A stretch of DNA of 64,000 nt from Ensifer adhaerens (GTDB taxonomy: Bacteria; Pseudomonadota; Alphaproteobacteria; Rhizobiales; Rhizobiaceae). Below the pieces are notes generated by a model. That model saw only the letters and a program-made list of their open reading frames with translations. It was not told the origin of the DNA and searched no databases. The stretch covers positions 1 to 64,000 of the forward strand of contig NZ_JABEKT010000007.1 of assembly GCF_013283195.1 (NCBI RefSeq), in the 5' to 3' direction. Below are positions 52,243 to 60,479 of the stretch, one piece after another. Within the stretch, counting starts at the first letter, position 1, and each line of letters opens with the position of its first letter. The position numbers and the translations under genes were made by a program.

Positions 52243-52905
52243 ATGAGTGATTGCTGTGTTAATCCCGTTGTTGGAACCGTGCAAAATCTCAAAGACATCA
52301 TTGACTATCGATATTATCGCCCGGGCGACGTTAGGTTATATGGACGGCCAGCCCAGTTCTATGAAAGAGAGAAGAAAGACGAGGCGATCAGGGAAGCTAT
52401 ATCCGACCTCGAAAAAAGATTGAAAAGCCTTGGAAACACCGAAATTGCCGACGAACTTCTGAAGCGCATAGGAGATATTATCGACTACATAATGAAGAGC
52501 TCAGGAGTGGTCGGTGATGGCGTAACAATCGCTGTGTTTGACGGGGAGTATTACAGCTTCCTCCCTGTTAGCATGAACGTTCCGAAGAATTACATCAATA
52601 GCATTGGCGTCATTTATGGTTATGCGTATGAGGGGCATTGCTACAAGCTACCAAAGCCGCAGATCATGTGCCTATCCGAAAGACCGTCGAAAATCGCAAA
52701 GGGCGATTGCGGCTGCGATTGTGGGTTTGACCCGGCATTCGGCTATGCGGTCTGGTCGATCGACAAGCTCGAGCGTGCTATATCTCTCGACATTCGTGCC
52801 GACGATCTGAAAACGCTGGTACTGGACGAAAACCTTCCAGGCAACCGGTCGCCACTCGCTTATGCCCAGACAATGGCGCTGGCCCCGCAGCGGCTCCGGG
52901 ATTGA
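52243..52905 (+). CDS. Cysteine-rich protein of the YcaO/TfuA locus (unknown function)
   Basis: 220 residues from the ATG at 52243, with a strong AAAGGAGGGAAAG ribosome site. I do not recognise the family. Residues 41-86 are highly charged and helical (possible coiled coil). Cysteines cluster at both ends: Cys4-Cys5, then Cys133, Cys143 and a CGCDCG block (156, 158, 160). No signal peptide or membrane helix is seen. The first two thirds of the gene are markedly more AT-rich than its neighbours, suggesting separate origin. As the last gene of the YcaO/TfuA/protease locus it is the best candidate for a modified substrate or a partner protein. It is longer than a usual RiPP precursor. Confidence 0.7.
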   Translation: MSDCCVNPVVGTVQNLKDIIDYRYYRPGDVRLYGRPAQFYEREKKDEAIREAISDLEKRLKSLGNTEIADELLKRIGDIIDYIMKSSGVVGDGVTIAVFDGEYYSFLPVSMNVPKNYINSIGVIYGYAYEGHCYKLPKPQIMCLSERPSKIAKGDCGCDCGFDPAFGYAVWSIDKLERAISLDIRADDLKTLVLDENLPGNRSPLAYAQTMALAPQRLRD

Positions 52906-52952
52906 CGGCAACGCCCTTACTGCTCGTAAATGATGTCGGCGGGACCTTCAGT

Positions 52953-52974
52953 CATCCCGCTTGAAGGCGGGATG
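52953..52974 (+). terminator. Hairpin after the YcaO/TfuA locus
   Basis: CATCCCGC, loop TTGAAG, GCGGGATG forms a perfect 8-bp stem 47 bp after the Cys-rich gene and just before the convergent FabMG-like gene. No T-tract follows. Its sequence echoes the ATCCCGCTTTGAAGCGG core of the repeat at 21653, so it may be a fragment of the same repeat family acting as a transcript end. Confidence 0.45.
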
Positions 52975-52992
52975 CTCTGGATTGGGAAGCTG

Positions 52993-54372
52993 TCAGGCCA
53001 CCTCAAGGTGAGAGCCTGTCGTCCCTTGCGCGATCGTAGGTGCGAGAGACTCGGCTTTCAGGTGGGAAGCGTTCAGTCGCCGTGCCACGATGTCGTGGTT
53101 GAGCCACTGGACGGGGCCGGTGGGGGCTGAGGATTCGGCAAAAATGAGCTGGCCGGTCGCCTCAACGACGAGCGCACTCAAGAGGTCGCTGATCATCGCC
53201 TTGCCGTCCCGGTGCATCTGCGTGATCTCGTTGGACGTGCCGATCGTCAGATCGGATTGTGCCTGGCTGTTTGCCATCGGCCACGCCGAGAAGTCGTAGA
53301 ACGGACGCATGACCTCATTGGCCTGCATGTCAGTGATTTTCCTAATCACATCGTTCATCGTGAAACCGTCTGCCAGAAGCTGCTGGCATGCCTGCCATTG
53401 CTCTTCAGCCCATTGGCCGCCGTTCTCTTTCTTCAAGGCAAGCAGCAGCGGTATCAGGGGAAGCTCGATCCCCGTGAAGACGTCCGACGAATTGGTCCGG
53501 ATTTCAGGGCAATTATAAACGGTCGCCTTGATACCGGCTGCCCACGCATCCTTCGCGATGCCTTCGAGCCGCATCTTGGCATAACCCTGGGTGTAGTTGG
53601 TGTAGGTCTGCCAACGATAGCTTCCGTCGATCAGGACCGCTGTTCCGTGATAACCGTAGGCCGTGTACCGGACCTGAGCACCCGATGCCTCCACGCGCTC
53701 ACGGATCGCCGCGCTGAAGTCGATGAGATGTTGAAAGGTGATTGCGGAGACTTCGTCGAAGTTCTGCAGGATCAGCTTGCCCATATCGCTGTCGAGCAGG
53801 GCTTGCGACGACATGTGGCGGGCACCACGACCCTTGTAGATTCGATTGGCAACGACCAGGAACACCTTCGCCTTCGGGATGCCTCCGGCCATCGTATGGG
53901 CGAAGAAGACATTGCGGCCGTCGGCGATCATTCCATCGAGAACGGCCATGACCTGCGCAAGCGAATTCGTAAATCGAGCGGTAGCGATCTCCCGGCACTG
54001 CGCGATGTAATCCCAGTCGAGTGCGTCCTGTTCCCAGCTCTCGAGCGTCATGGTCGCGAGAAAATCCGTGGGAGTGGGGCCACCTGCCGGCGCGTCGAGA
54101 TCGAAGCCAGCCATCAGAGGTATGTTGATGATCCGCCCGCCCAATCGGTCCTCGGCGGCAGCGAGCTCCTCGGCGTTCAGGGGCCGCAGCGCGTTATTCT
54201 CATCGCGCCGCCCGACCGTGATGCCCACGATCTCCATTCCAGCCCGCCGGGCTTCATCGAGCAGGCCAGTCGCATATCCGCGACCGAACAGTTCGCCGAA
54301 AAGGACGAAAACATCCCCCTTACGGAAGACGTTGTTTTCGGCGATGCGATTCAATGCGATCGGGTTTTCCAT
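52993..54372 (-). CDS. FabMG-like enoyl-ACP reductase family protein (tentative)
   Basis: 459 residues, cytoplasmic by appearance. Distinct conserved blocks include NVFRKGDVFVLFGELFGRGY, GIEIVGITVGRRDE-like text near residue 50, IINIPLMAGFDLDAPAGGPT and YTAYGYHGTAVLIDG. From memory these match proteins annotated as the enoyl-ACP reductase FabMG family, but I cannot confirm this and see no classic short-chain dehydrogenase motif. The gene stands alone, convergent with the YcaO locus. The function should be treated as unproven. Confidence 0.5.
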   Translation of the reverse strand: MENPIALNRIAENNVFRKGDVFVLFGELFGRGYATGLLDEARRAGMEIVGITVGRRDENNALRPLNAEELAAAEDRLGGRIINIPLMAGFDLDAPAGGPTPTDFLATMTLESWEQDALDWDYIAQCREIATARFTNSLAQVMAVLDGMIADGRNVFFAHTMAGGIPKAKVFLVVANRIYKGRGARHMSSQALLDSDMGKLILQNFDEVSAITFQHLIDFSAAIRERVEASGAQVRYTAYGYHGTAVLIDGSYRWQTYTNYTQGYAKMRLEGIAKDAWAAGIKATVYNCPEIRTNSSDVFTGIELPLIPLLLALKKENGGQWAEEQWQACQQLLADGFTMNDVIRKITDMQANEVMRPFYDFSAWPMANSQAQSDLTIGTSNEITQMHRDGKAMISDLLSALVVEATGQLIFAESSAPTGPVQWLNHDIVARRLNASHLKAESLAPTIAQGTTGSHLEVA

Positions 54373-54802
54373 GCTGTCTGCTCTTTGGTCCGTTGGTCGT
54401 CGAGCAACGGCTCAGACGAACTTCAATCATCACATGACCGCACTGACCCGGAATAGGAAGTCATTTTACGTGACGGTTCATTTCAAAGCGTGAACTCGCC
54501 GCGGGAAATCCGGCTATCCAACTCGGAAACAAAAGCAGGCAGGAGCTTGAATCTTAGGGCAAATTCGGTCTTACGCCCGCGGGCTTATTTTGGAAATGAC
54601 GGCATCGCCGCCCTGCCGAGTGGCGCTGTGACGGCCTGCATCGGTCATCTTGCACGCCTCAGCCGCCCGCAGTTTTGCATCAATCTCTTGAGCCGAAGGA
54701 CCTTTGGATGTGCCGCATGATCGACTCGGTTGCCAAAAAACCATAATTGCGCCACCTAGATTGCAGATCGACACTCGGCATTAAGAATTGGATCAACGCT
54801 GA
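54373..54802. other. 430-bp gap, no gene assigned
   Basis: The divergent region between the FabMG-like gene and prc. Short open frames on both strands (for example 54571-54774 minus) have no ribosome site or recognisable motif. The final 100 bases are AT-rich and presumably hold the prc promoter. Nothing else is seen. Confidence 0.5.
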
Positions 54803-56896
54803 ATGCGCATTTCACACGTCTTCCTTGGCGCGCTTCTGGCTGTCGTACAGCCCGCATATGCTGACGTCGCCTCACCGCCCGTATTGGAGCCGGTTAAGCA
54901 ACAGGCAAAAGCTGCCCAGTTGAGTGCAAAATTTCTGACGCGCTTCAGCTACAAGCCCGTTCCGCTCGATGACGCCTTGTCGGCAAGGATCATGGATCGG
55001 TTCATCGAGTCGCTTGATCCGGACCGCGCGCTCTTCCTGCAAGCAGACGTTGACAGGTTCATGGCGGACCGCAGCGAGATCGACGACGCCATCGAACGGA
55101 AAGACCTGAAGATTCCGTTCGACATCTTCAACGTCTATGGCAAGCGCGTTGTCGACCGTATGGACTACGCGCGCCAGTTGATTAAGCAGGACTTCGATTT
55201 CGGCGCGAAGGAAGACTACTCCGTGCTGCGCGACAAAGCGCCTTGGCCGCAGTCGGAGGCCGAGAGCAACGAGCTTTGGCGCAAACGCGTCAAAAGCGAC
55301 TGGTTGCGGTTGAAACTGGGCGGCAAGAGCGATGCGGCTATTCGCGAAACGCTCGACAAGCGATATGCCAACGCACTCGAGCGCGCCTACAAGTATAAGA
55401 GCGACGACGTTTTCCAGTCGTTCATGAACGCCTACACGACGTCGGTCGATCCGCACACCGATTATTTCGGCGCGAACGCCTCGGCCGCTTTCGATATCGC
55501 GATGAAGCTTTCGCTGGTTGGTATCGGTGCCGTGCTGCAGGAGCGCGACGATTACACGACGATCCGTGAGCTCGTGCCGGGTGGGCCGGCGCAGTTGTCT
55601 GGCAAGCTCGCGGTCGGAGACCGCATTACCGGCGTGGGCCAAGGCAAAGATGGGGCGATAAAGGAAGTCGTTGGCACGCGCCTTGATGAAGTCGTGCAAT
55701 TGATTCGAGGAAAAAAGGGGTCCGTCGTACGCTTGGACATCTTGCCGGCGGATGCGGGAACAGATGCCACGCATAGGGTCGTCAGCCTGGTGCGCGACAA
55801 GATCAGCCTCGAAAAGCAGGCTGCCCAGAAGGCCGTGTTGTCTGTGAAAGTGGGCGATGCCACGCGCAAAGTCGGGGTGATTACTCTGCCGGCGTTCTAT
55901 GAGGACTTTGAGGCCAGACGCAAGGGAGACAAGGAGTATCGAAGTGCCAGTCGCGACGTCAGAAAACTCCTCGACGAACTGAAGCAGGAGAAAGTCGACA
56001 GCGTTCTCATTGACCTGCGCAACAATGGCGGCGGCTCCCTGGACGAGGCGATTGACTTGACCGGCCTGTTCATCGGCACGGGACCCGTCGTTCAGCAACG
56101 CGATAGCGACGGTAAGGTTGCGATAAGAAGCGCTGATTTGCCAGAACCTGTCTGGACAGGCCCTGTGGGTGTGCTGATCAATCGCGGGTCGGCATCGGCG
56201 TCGGAGATTTTTGCCGCGGCTATTCAGGATTACGGTCGAGGCGTGATCGTTGGCGAGCCCAGTTTCGGCAAGGGCACGGTTCAAACTGTCGTCAATCTCG
56301 ACGATATGGCGCGCAACAACAAGCCGGAGTTCGGCGAGCTGAAAGTGACGATTGCACAGTTTTTCCGGATCAACGGCGGCACGACGCAGCTGCGCGGCGT
56401 GACGCCTGATATCAGCTTGCCGGGACTTTCCGATCCGACGAGCTTTGGCGAAACCAGTTATGACAATGCCCTGCCGTGGGCACAGATCAAGCCCGCGAAC
56501 TATGCGCCCGCCGACACTGTCATGACAGTGCTGCCGACACTCCAAGGCCGCCACGATGCACGGGTTGAGGGCAATCCGGATTTCCAGCGCCTGCTGAAGG
56601 ACATTGCAGACCTGAAGGCGCAGCGCGAAAAAGGGGTTATCTCCCTTAACGAAGCCGAACGTCGCAGAGAGATGGCTGACAGAGAAAAGCGGCTGAAAGA
56701 TCGAGCGCAGGACGGTGACGGCGGAAATGCCGGTGAAGATGATGGTCTCTATGCCAACGAGCGCAGCCTGAGTGCCGATATTGCGCTTGAGAACGCCCGC
56801 AAGAATGCGAAAGACGTCCTGCTGAGCGAGACCGCCGCCATTCTCGCCGATACGGCGGACTTGCAGGAAGGCGTGCTAAAGGCGGCCACAAAATAA
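54803..56896 (+). CDS. prc: Carboxy-terminal processing protease Prc (tail-specific protease)
   Basis: 697 residues of the long Prc form. A Sec signal peptide (residues 1-20, ending AYA) directs it to the periplasm. An N-terminal helical domain is followed by PDZ (about 235-310) and the S41 protease domain with catalytic Ser465 in GSASASE and Lys490 in GEPSFGKGTVQ, spaced 25 residues as in E. coli Prc. A C-terminal DUF3340 region (about 580-697) ends in a charged helix. Prc degrades periplasmic proteins by their C-termini and trims lipoproteins and peptidoglycan hydrolases. No linked nlpI gene is nearby. Confidence 0.93.
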   Translation: MRISHVFLGALLAVVQPAYADVASPPVLEPVKQQAKAAQLSAKFLTRFSYKPVPLDDALSARIMDRFIESLDPDRALFLQADVDRFMADRSEIDDAIERKDLKIPFDIFNVYGKRVVDRMDYARQLIKQDFDFGAKEDYSVLRDKAPWPQSEAESNELWRKRVKSDWLRLKLGGKSDAAIRETLDKRYANALERAYKYKSDDVFQSFMNAYTTSVDPHTDYFGANASAAFDIAMKLSLVGIGAVLQERDDYTTIRELVPGGPAQLSGKLAVGDRITGVGQGKDGAIKEVVGTRLDEVVQLIRGKKGSVVRLDILPADAGTDATHRVVSLVRDKISLEKQAAQKAVLSVKVGDATRKVGVITLPAFYEDFEARRKGDKEYRSASRDVRKLLDELKQEKVDSVLIDLRNNGGGSLDEAIDLTGLFIGTGPVVQQRDSDGKVAIRSADLPEPVWTGPVGVLINRGSASASEIFAAAIQDYGRGVIVGEPSFGKGTVQTVVNLDDMARNNKPEFGELKVTIAQFFRINGGTTQLRGVTPDISLPGLSDPTSFGETSYDNALPWAQIKPANYAPADTVMTVLPTLQGRHDARVEGNPDFQRLLKDIADLKAQREKGVISLNEAERRREMADREKRLKDRAQDGDGGNAGEDDGLYANERSLSADIALENARKNAKDVLLSETAAILADTADLQEGVLKAATK

Positions 56897-57029
56897 TAGG
56901 GAGGCACGGGTGGAAGATGATCTTGGCCGGCCCACGCACGGCGATGGAGCGCAACCGGAGCTCCGGTGAGCATCCTGCAAGCGGCCTGAGGCGTTCCGCC
57001 GGTCGCCGAAAGCTGGTTGGATGGGCGGA

Positions 57030-57476
57030 TTACAGATCTTTCCAGCTATGAAAGACGGCGGCTTGACCGAGATACTCGCCGTCGGAGCGCGCAAGCTGCC
57101 AGACGGTGGCGTGTTCGATCCAGAACCGGCGCCCGGATTTCGCGATGCGAAGGCCGCGATAGTCATCAATGAAACCCTGGGCAGAAACGCTGTCCAGAAA
57201 GCGCTGCCTTTCTTCACGCTCAGGGGCCTGTGCGGAAAGGCGCGACGGCATCCCGATAAACTCGTCCCAACTGTAGCCGAAACAGTCCTGGGCGGTTTTG
57301 TTTGCGTAGATGAAGCGCGGATCATTGGATCGATCGTGCGCGAGCACGGCAAAGGGAGCGGACGCATAGAGCCATCTGCTGTCCGCTGCTGGCTCAATCA
57401 GGCTGCGACCTGTCACCTGGCGAAAGCTTGCAATGATCAGCGAGCCGATCTGTTGCGCGTCATGATCGATTTTCAC
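57030..57476 (-). CDS. MEKHLA domain (PAS-like) protein
   Basis: 148 residues from a GTG at 57476 with AAGGGA upstream. It carries the MEKHLA domain: SLIEPAADSRWLYASAPFAVLAHD, FIYANKTAQDCFGYSWDEFI, GMPSRLSAQAPEREERQRFLD and a C-terminal VWQLARSDGEYLGQAAVF. The domain is a PAS-like fold, known from plant HD-ZIP III proteins and small bacterial proteins, presumably binding a small ligand. No output domain is attached. Neighbours give no clue. Confidence 0.85.
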   Translation of the reverse strand: MKIDHDAQQIGSLIIASFRQVTGRSLIEPAADSRWLYASAPFAVLAHDRSNDPRFIYANKTAQDCFGYSWDEFIGMPSRLSAQAPEREERQRFLDSVSAQGFIDDYRGLRIAKSGRRFWIEHATVWQLARSDGEYLGQAAVFHSWKDL

Positions 57477-57742
57477 GCCGTTCCCTTCTGGTGCACATAG
57501 GTGGCCTCTGCGTACTTGCTTGCTGCCATCCCAGTACTCGGTCCGTCGGCAAACGCGGAGACGACTGTAGCTGCTGTTTTGGTTTCCGGCCGTCGTCCAT
57601 GGCGCTGGCGGTGGTTCTGACGGAAGCAGCACTGCGAGGAATTCTCACACTCTATCTTGAGTGCCACTGCCAGACGGTCACGGAGGACGGCAGACAGGTT
57701 GTGTTCGCTACGGTCAACTCAGATGATCGGCAGCGCGCGTTC

Positions 57743-58048
57743 TTAAATTCCTGACCCGTCGAGCTCTCGCTCGTCATCGCCTTCCCAGGGGGAGGGCATC
57801 GAGGTGCGAGTGAGATTGGCCGAAGGCATCGGCATCCAGCACTTCAATTCAGGCTCGGCGTATTCGATTATGCGGCCGGGCGAGGAATCAGAGGCGCGCC
57901 AGCCTTCTGCGCCGAACTGGTCGCCATTCGACCAATAGGCAAGATCAACTTCTGCCGCCCCCTGTTCGGACGGGCGGATCGTGACGAGGATCCGACTGCC
58001 GTTTTTCGGCGCGCTTGCCATGTGACGCCAGGGGTCTGGCTCGGCCAT
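57743..58048 (-). CDS. Small hypothetical protein with DUF551-like WRHMASAPKNG motif
   Basis: About 101 residues starting at 58048 (or an adjacent ATG at 58051), after an excellent AGGAGG. The N-terminal WRHMASAPKNGSRILV resembles the W-x-x-M-x-x-APKDGxxI/VL start of DUF551 and related phage/plasmid proteins; then DLAYWSNGDQFGAEGWR and a C-terminal PELKCWMPMP with Cys-Trp. These are small soluble proteins of unknown role, often found on mobile elements. Confidence 0.65.
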   Translation of the reverse strand: MAEPDPWRHMASAPKNGSRILVTIRPSEQGAAEVDLAYWSNGDQFGAEGWRASDSSPGRIIEYAEPELKCWMPMPSANLTRTSMPSPWEGDDERELDGSGI

Positions 58049-58355
58049 CATTTTTCCTCCTGCCTTGCTTTCGGTTGCGAGTGTCGCCTCGCCATCGAAA
58101 ACGGTCAACTCTCACTTTGCGAAACCCACCGTCTATCGATGGACTGTCCGCTCTGCTTGCCCACGAATTGACACACGCCATCACTCCCCGTCCGGCTTCG
58201 GCATCGGCATCGGCACTGTGCCGGAATGCGTTAGCTTTGCCCATTCGTCACCTTCAGCTCAGGAAGGTGAGGGGGTGGGGGAGTGCCTTGGACCGCGCAC
58301 CGCAGATTGGTGCCACCAACCCAATCGAAGTGGCCGTCCTCCACACCAAAAGGGC
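58049..58355. other. 307-bp gap, no gene; short G-rich tract
   Basis: Between the small hypothetical gene and the XRE-cupin gene. It contains a short repeat of TCGGCA units near 58197-58216 and a G-rich run at 58261-58283 with two GGGGG blocks. No gene or convincing regulatory site is seen. Confidence 0.5.
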
Positions 58356-58910
58356 TCAGGGCCCGAGAACCGTGAGAAAGAGCCGTGCCGGTTCCTTTCC
58401 GGTGCTGGTGAACCAATGTTCCATGTCCACCCGCAGCGTGGCCGTATCGCCGGCGTTCAAGACAACCGTTTCCTGCACTGTGCAGACCTCCAGCTGACCC
58501 GCAAAGACATGAAATATCTCGCGGGTTCCTGGCTTGTGCGCAGCGAAACGGCTAGAGGTTGCGCCTGGAGGCACGGTGTACGACAGAAGCTCGACGTCCG
58601 GGCCAGGACGAGCCAGCGCCAACCGCTCGATCCCGCTGGCCTGGTCGAAGAAGCGCAGGTTTTCGCCGGCACGAATAATCTCTGCTGTTTCCGGTTCGAC
58701 CAACTCTGAAAGGTCGCATCCCAGCCCGCGTGCAATGGCGATGGCATTGCGCAGCGACGGGCTGAGGAGACCGCGCTCCACGCGCGACAATGCAGCAGCC
58801 GAGACGCCGCTTGTTCCGGCAAGCTGATCGAGCGTTACACCCAGCTGAGCACGACGTGTTCGCACGGCATTTCCAAAGCGGGAATCCTGTTCTTGTTGGT
58901 CCGTTTCCAA
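58356..58910 (-). CDS. XRE-cupin transcriptional regulator
   Basis: About 184 residues from a TTG at 58910 with GAGGTG upstream. A more distal TTG at 58946 would fall inside an operator and is less likely. The HTH_3 domain (RRAQLGVTLDQLAGTSGVSA, then ALSRVERGLLSPSLRNAIAIA) is followed by a cupin fold (LLSYTVPPGATSS, GTREIFHVFAGQLEV, LNAGDTATLRVDMEHWF). This HTH-cupin class senses small metabolites. It is divergent from a lactate-permease-family gene with two tandem operators between, so it probably controls that transporter and itself. Confidence 0.9.
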   Translation of the reverse strand: METDQQEQDSRFGNAVRTRRAQLGVTLDQLAGTSGVSAAALSRVERGLLSPSLRNAIAIARGLGCDLSELVEPETAEIIRAGENLRFFDQASGIERLALARPGPDVELLSYTVPPGATSSRFAAHKPGTREIFHVFAGQLEVCTVQETVVLNAGDTATLRVDMEHWFTSTGKEPARLFLTVLGP

Positions 58911-58930
58911 ATCACACCTCGGGCCTTGAC

Positions 58931-58968
58931 TATTGCGTATCGGCAATATTTATTGCGCATATGCAATG
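58931..58968. promoter_or_regulatory. Tandem operator pair between XRE-cupin regulator and permease
   Basis: Two imperfectly repeated palindromes, each TATTGC-N6-GCAAT followed by A or G: 58931-58948 (perfect TATTGC...GCAATA) and 58951-58968. They are 20 bp apart, so on the same DNA face. They lie between the regulator's TTG (58910) and the permease start (58984), overlapping the expected promoters of both. Confidence 0.68.
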
Positions 58969-58983
58969 CAACGGTACTCTACC

Positions 58984-60381
58984 ATGATTGTCCTTCTTAG
59001 CGCGCTCCCGATACTCTCGACCATCCTGGCCCTCATTTTTGGCGCACGATCTCTACACGCCGCACTGCTTGGCGTGAGTTCAGCCGCATTGGCGATCGTG
59101 CTTGCGTTTCCGATACCGCCGGAAAGCTTTGTCACGATGGCGTCGCGCTGGCTTCCAGTCCTCGTCGAAGTTCTGATGATTGTTGCGGGTGGACTGCTGC
59201 TATCCGAAGTCGTGCGCCAAGCGGGTGGGCAGGCCGCGCTTGCAACCTGGGTTCGCACTCACATCGGTCAAGATGTCCGGGCCGTTCTTCTGGTCGTTCA
59301 TGGCATTACACCTTTCGCGGAATCACTGACGGGTTTCGGCATCGGCATAACCATCGGCGTGCCACTCCTCGCGAATTTCGGACTACCAGTGCGCAAGGTG
59401 GCGATCATAGGATTGTTGGGTCTGTGTGCGGTTCCGTGGGGATCGATGGGGCCGGGAACGCTTATTGCCGCTAACATGTCGGGTCTGTCCTTTTATGATC
59501 TTGGGGTCACGTCCGCGATTGTGAGTGTCATTCCGTTCACAGTCACGGGATGCGTTGCCGCGTGGTTGGCCGCATCTGGAGAAGGCCGAGGGCTCGCCAT
59601 CCTACAGGGTGCGCTTTCGGGAATAGTGCTGACGGTTTCCGTTACCGCAGCCAACGTGGCGTTTGGTACCCCGAGTGCAGGCGCAATGGGTGCGCTGGTC
59701 GTGATCGCCTTGCATATTTTGCGTGGTACGCGGCTTCAAAACAGCACGCCACTGGAGAGCGGTGGCCGAGCCACCCTCTGGACTTACGCCATCCTTCTCG
59801 GTGGAGTCTTGGTTTCCGGTTGGGCCGTGCACGCGGCCGATCTGTCCGAAAGCTGGCGCTACGTATCTTCGCCCGCGCTCTGGCTGTTCCTTGCTGCACT
59901 GTGGTTCGCACGCGGATCCCTCCGGGCGCTGCCCTTGCAACGCACATGGGCTTCCTGGATCCAAGTTGCACCGGTGACGGGATTGTTCATTGTCCTGGGC
60001 GTTTTGATGGCTATGTCGGGTATCGCTGCGTTCCTGGCGCAGACCTTGTCCGGTGTCGGGACCGCCTATCTGGTGGTGGCCCCCTTCGTTGCCGCTTTGG
60101 GTGGGTTCGTGACTGGATCCAACAGTGGGGCCAACGCTATGTTCGCCTCGACCCAGGCCGAAATCGCACGATCACTTGGGGTGAATGTGCTTTGGTTCAT
60201 GGGAATTCACAACGTGGCCGCAGCTTTCCTGCTGATGGCGTCACCGGGAAAAGTCGAGATGGCGATACAGTTGGCCTCTGCGGAGGCGTCCGAGCGTCGA
60301 TCGCAGATTCAATTGACTGTTTTGGGCGTGGCCTTCCTGGTCGTTGCGATGCTCGCATTCGTCATCCTGTTCCTCTTTTAG
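58984..60381 (+). CDS. L-lactate permease family (LctP) transporter
   Basis: 465 residues with about twelve hydrophobic helices. LctP-type blocks are visible: LVVHGITPFAESLTGFGIGI, LGLCAVPWGSMGPGTLIAAN and FVTGSNSGANAMFASTQAEI. The family imports lactate, glycolate and related 2-hydroxy acids with protons. It starts at the ATG at 58984, only 16 bp after the operator pair, implying tight repression by the XRE-cupin regulator. The substrate may differ from lactate. Confidence 0.87.
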   Translation: MIVLLSALPILSTILALIFGARSLHAALLGVSSAALAIVLAFPIPPESFVTMASRWLPVLVEVLMIVAGGLLLSEVVRQAGGQAALATWVRTHIGQDVRAVLLVVHGITPFAESLTGFGIGITIGVPLLANFGLPVRKVAIIGLLGLCAVPWGSMGPGTLIAANMSGLSFYDLGVTSAIVSVIPFTVTGCVAAWLAASGEGRGLAILQGALSGIVLTVSVTAANVAFGTPSAGAMGALVVIALHILRGTRLQNSTPLESGGRATLWTYAILLGGVLVSGWAVHAADLSESWRYVSSPALWLFLAALWFARGSLRALPLQRTWASWIQVAPVTGLFIVLGVLMAMSGIAAFLAQTLSGVGTAYLVVAPFVAALGGFVTGSNSGANAMFASTQAEIARSLGVNVLWFMGIHNVAAAFLLMASPGKVEMAIQLASAEASERRSQIQLTVLGVAFLVVAMLAFVILFLF

Positions 60382-60479
60382 AGTCAATGACGACCGATAC
60401 CGGGCCCAGGAGAGCGGTCGGTTTCTCAATACACGGTTCCCAAATTGAGAATCAGGGACCCAGGATACCGGAGGCAGGT

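Noticed and set aside
53212-54456. 414-codon plus-strand open frame opposite the FabMG-like gene
   Set aside because: No recognisable domain, and the minus-strand protein is strongly patterned and full length.
54571-54774. 67-codon minus-strand open frame in the gap before prc, possibly a transposase remnant
   Set aside because: Only a vague helical similarity, no ribosome site, no inverted repeats or target duplication around it.
54872-56554. 560-codon minus-strand open frame opposite prc
   Set aside because: Antisense artefact over a gene with intact Ser/Lys catalytic motifs.
58197-58216. Short TCGGCA tandem repeat
   Set aside because: Three imperfect units in a non-coding gap; within expectation for GC-rich sequence.
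58261-58283. G-rich run that could form a G-quadruplex
   Set aside because: Only two long G-blocks are clear and it is not at a promoter or gene start; too weak to call.
59550-60386. 5' extension of the VOC frame across the LctP gene
   Set aside because: It runs out of frame inside the permease gene and has no domain; the VOC fold begins near 60480.
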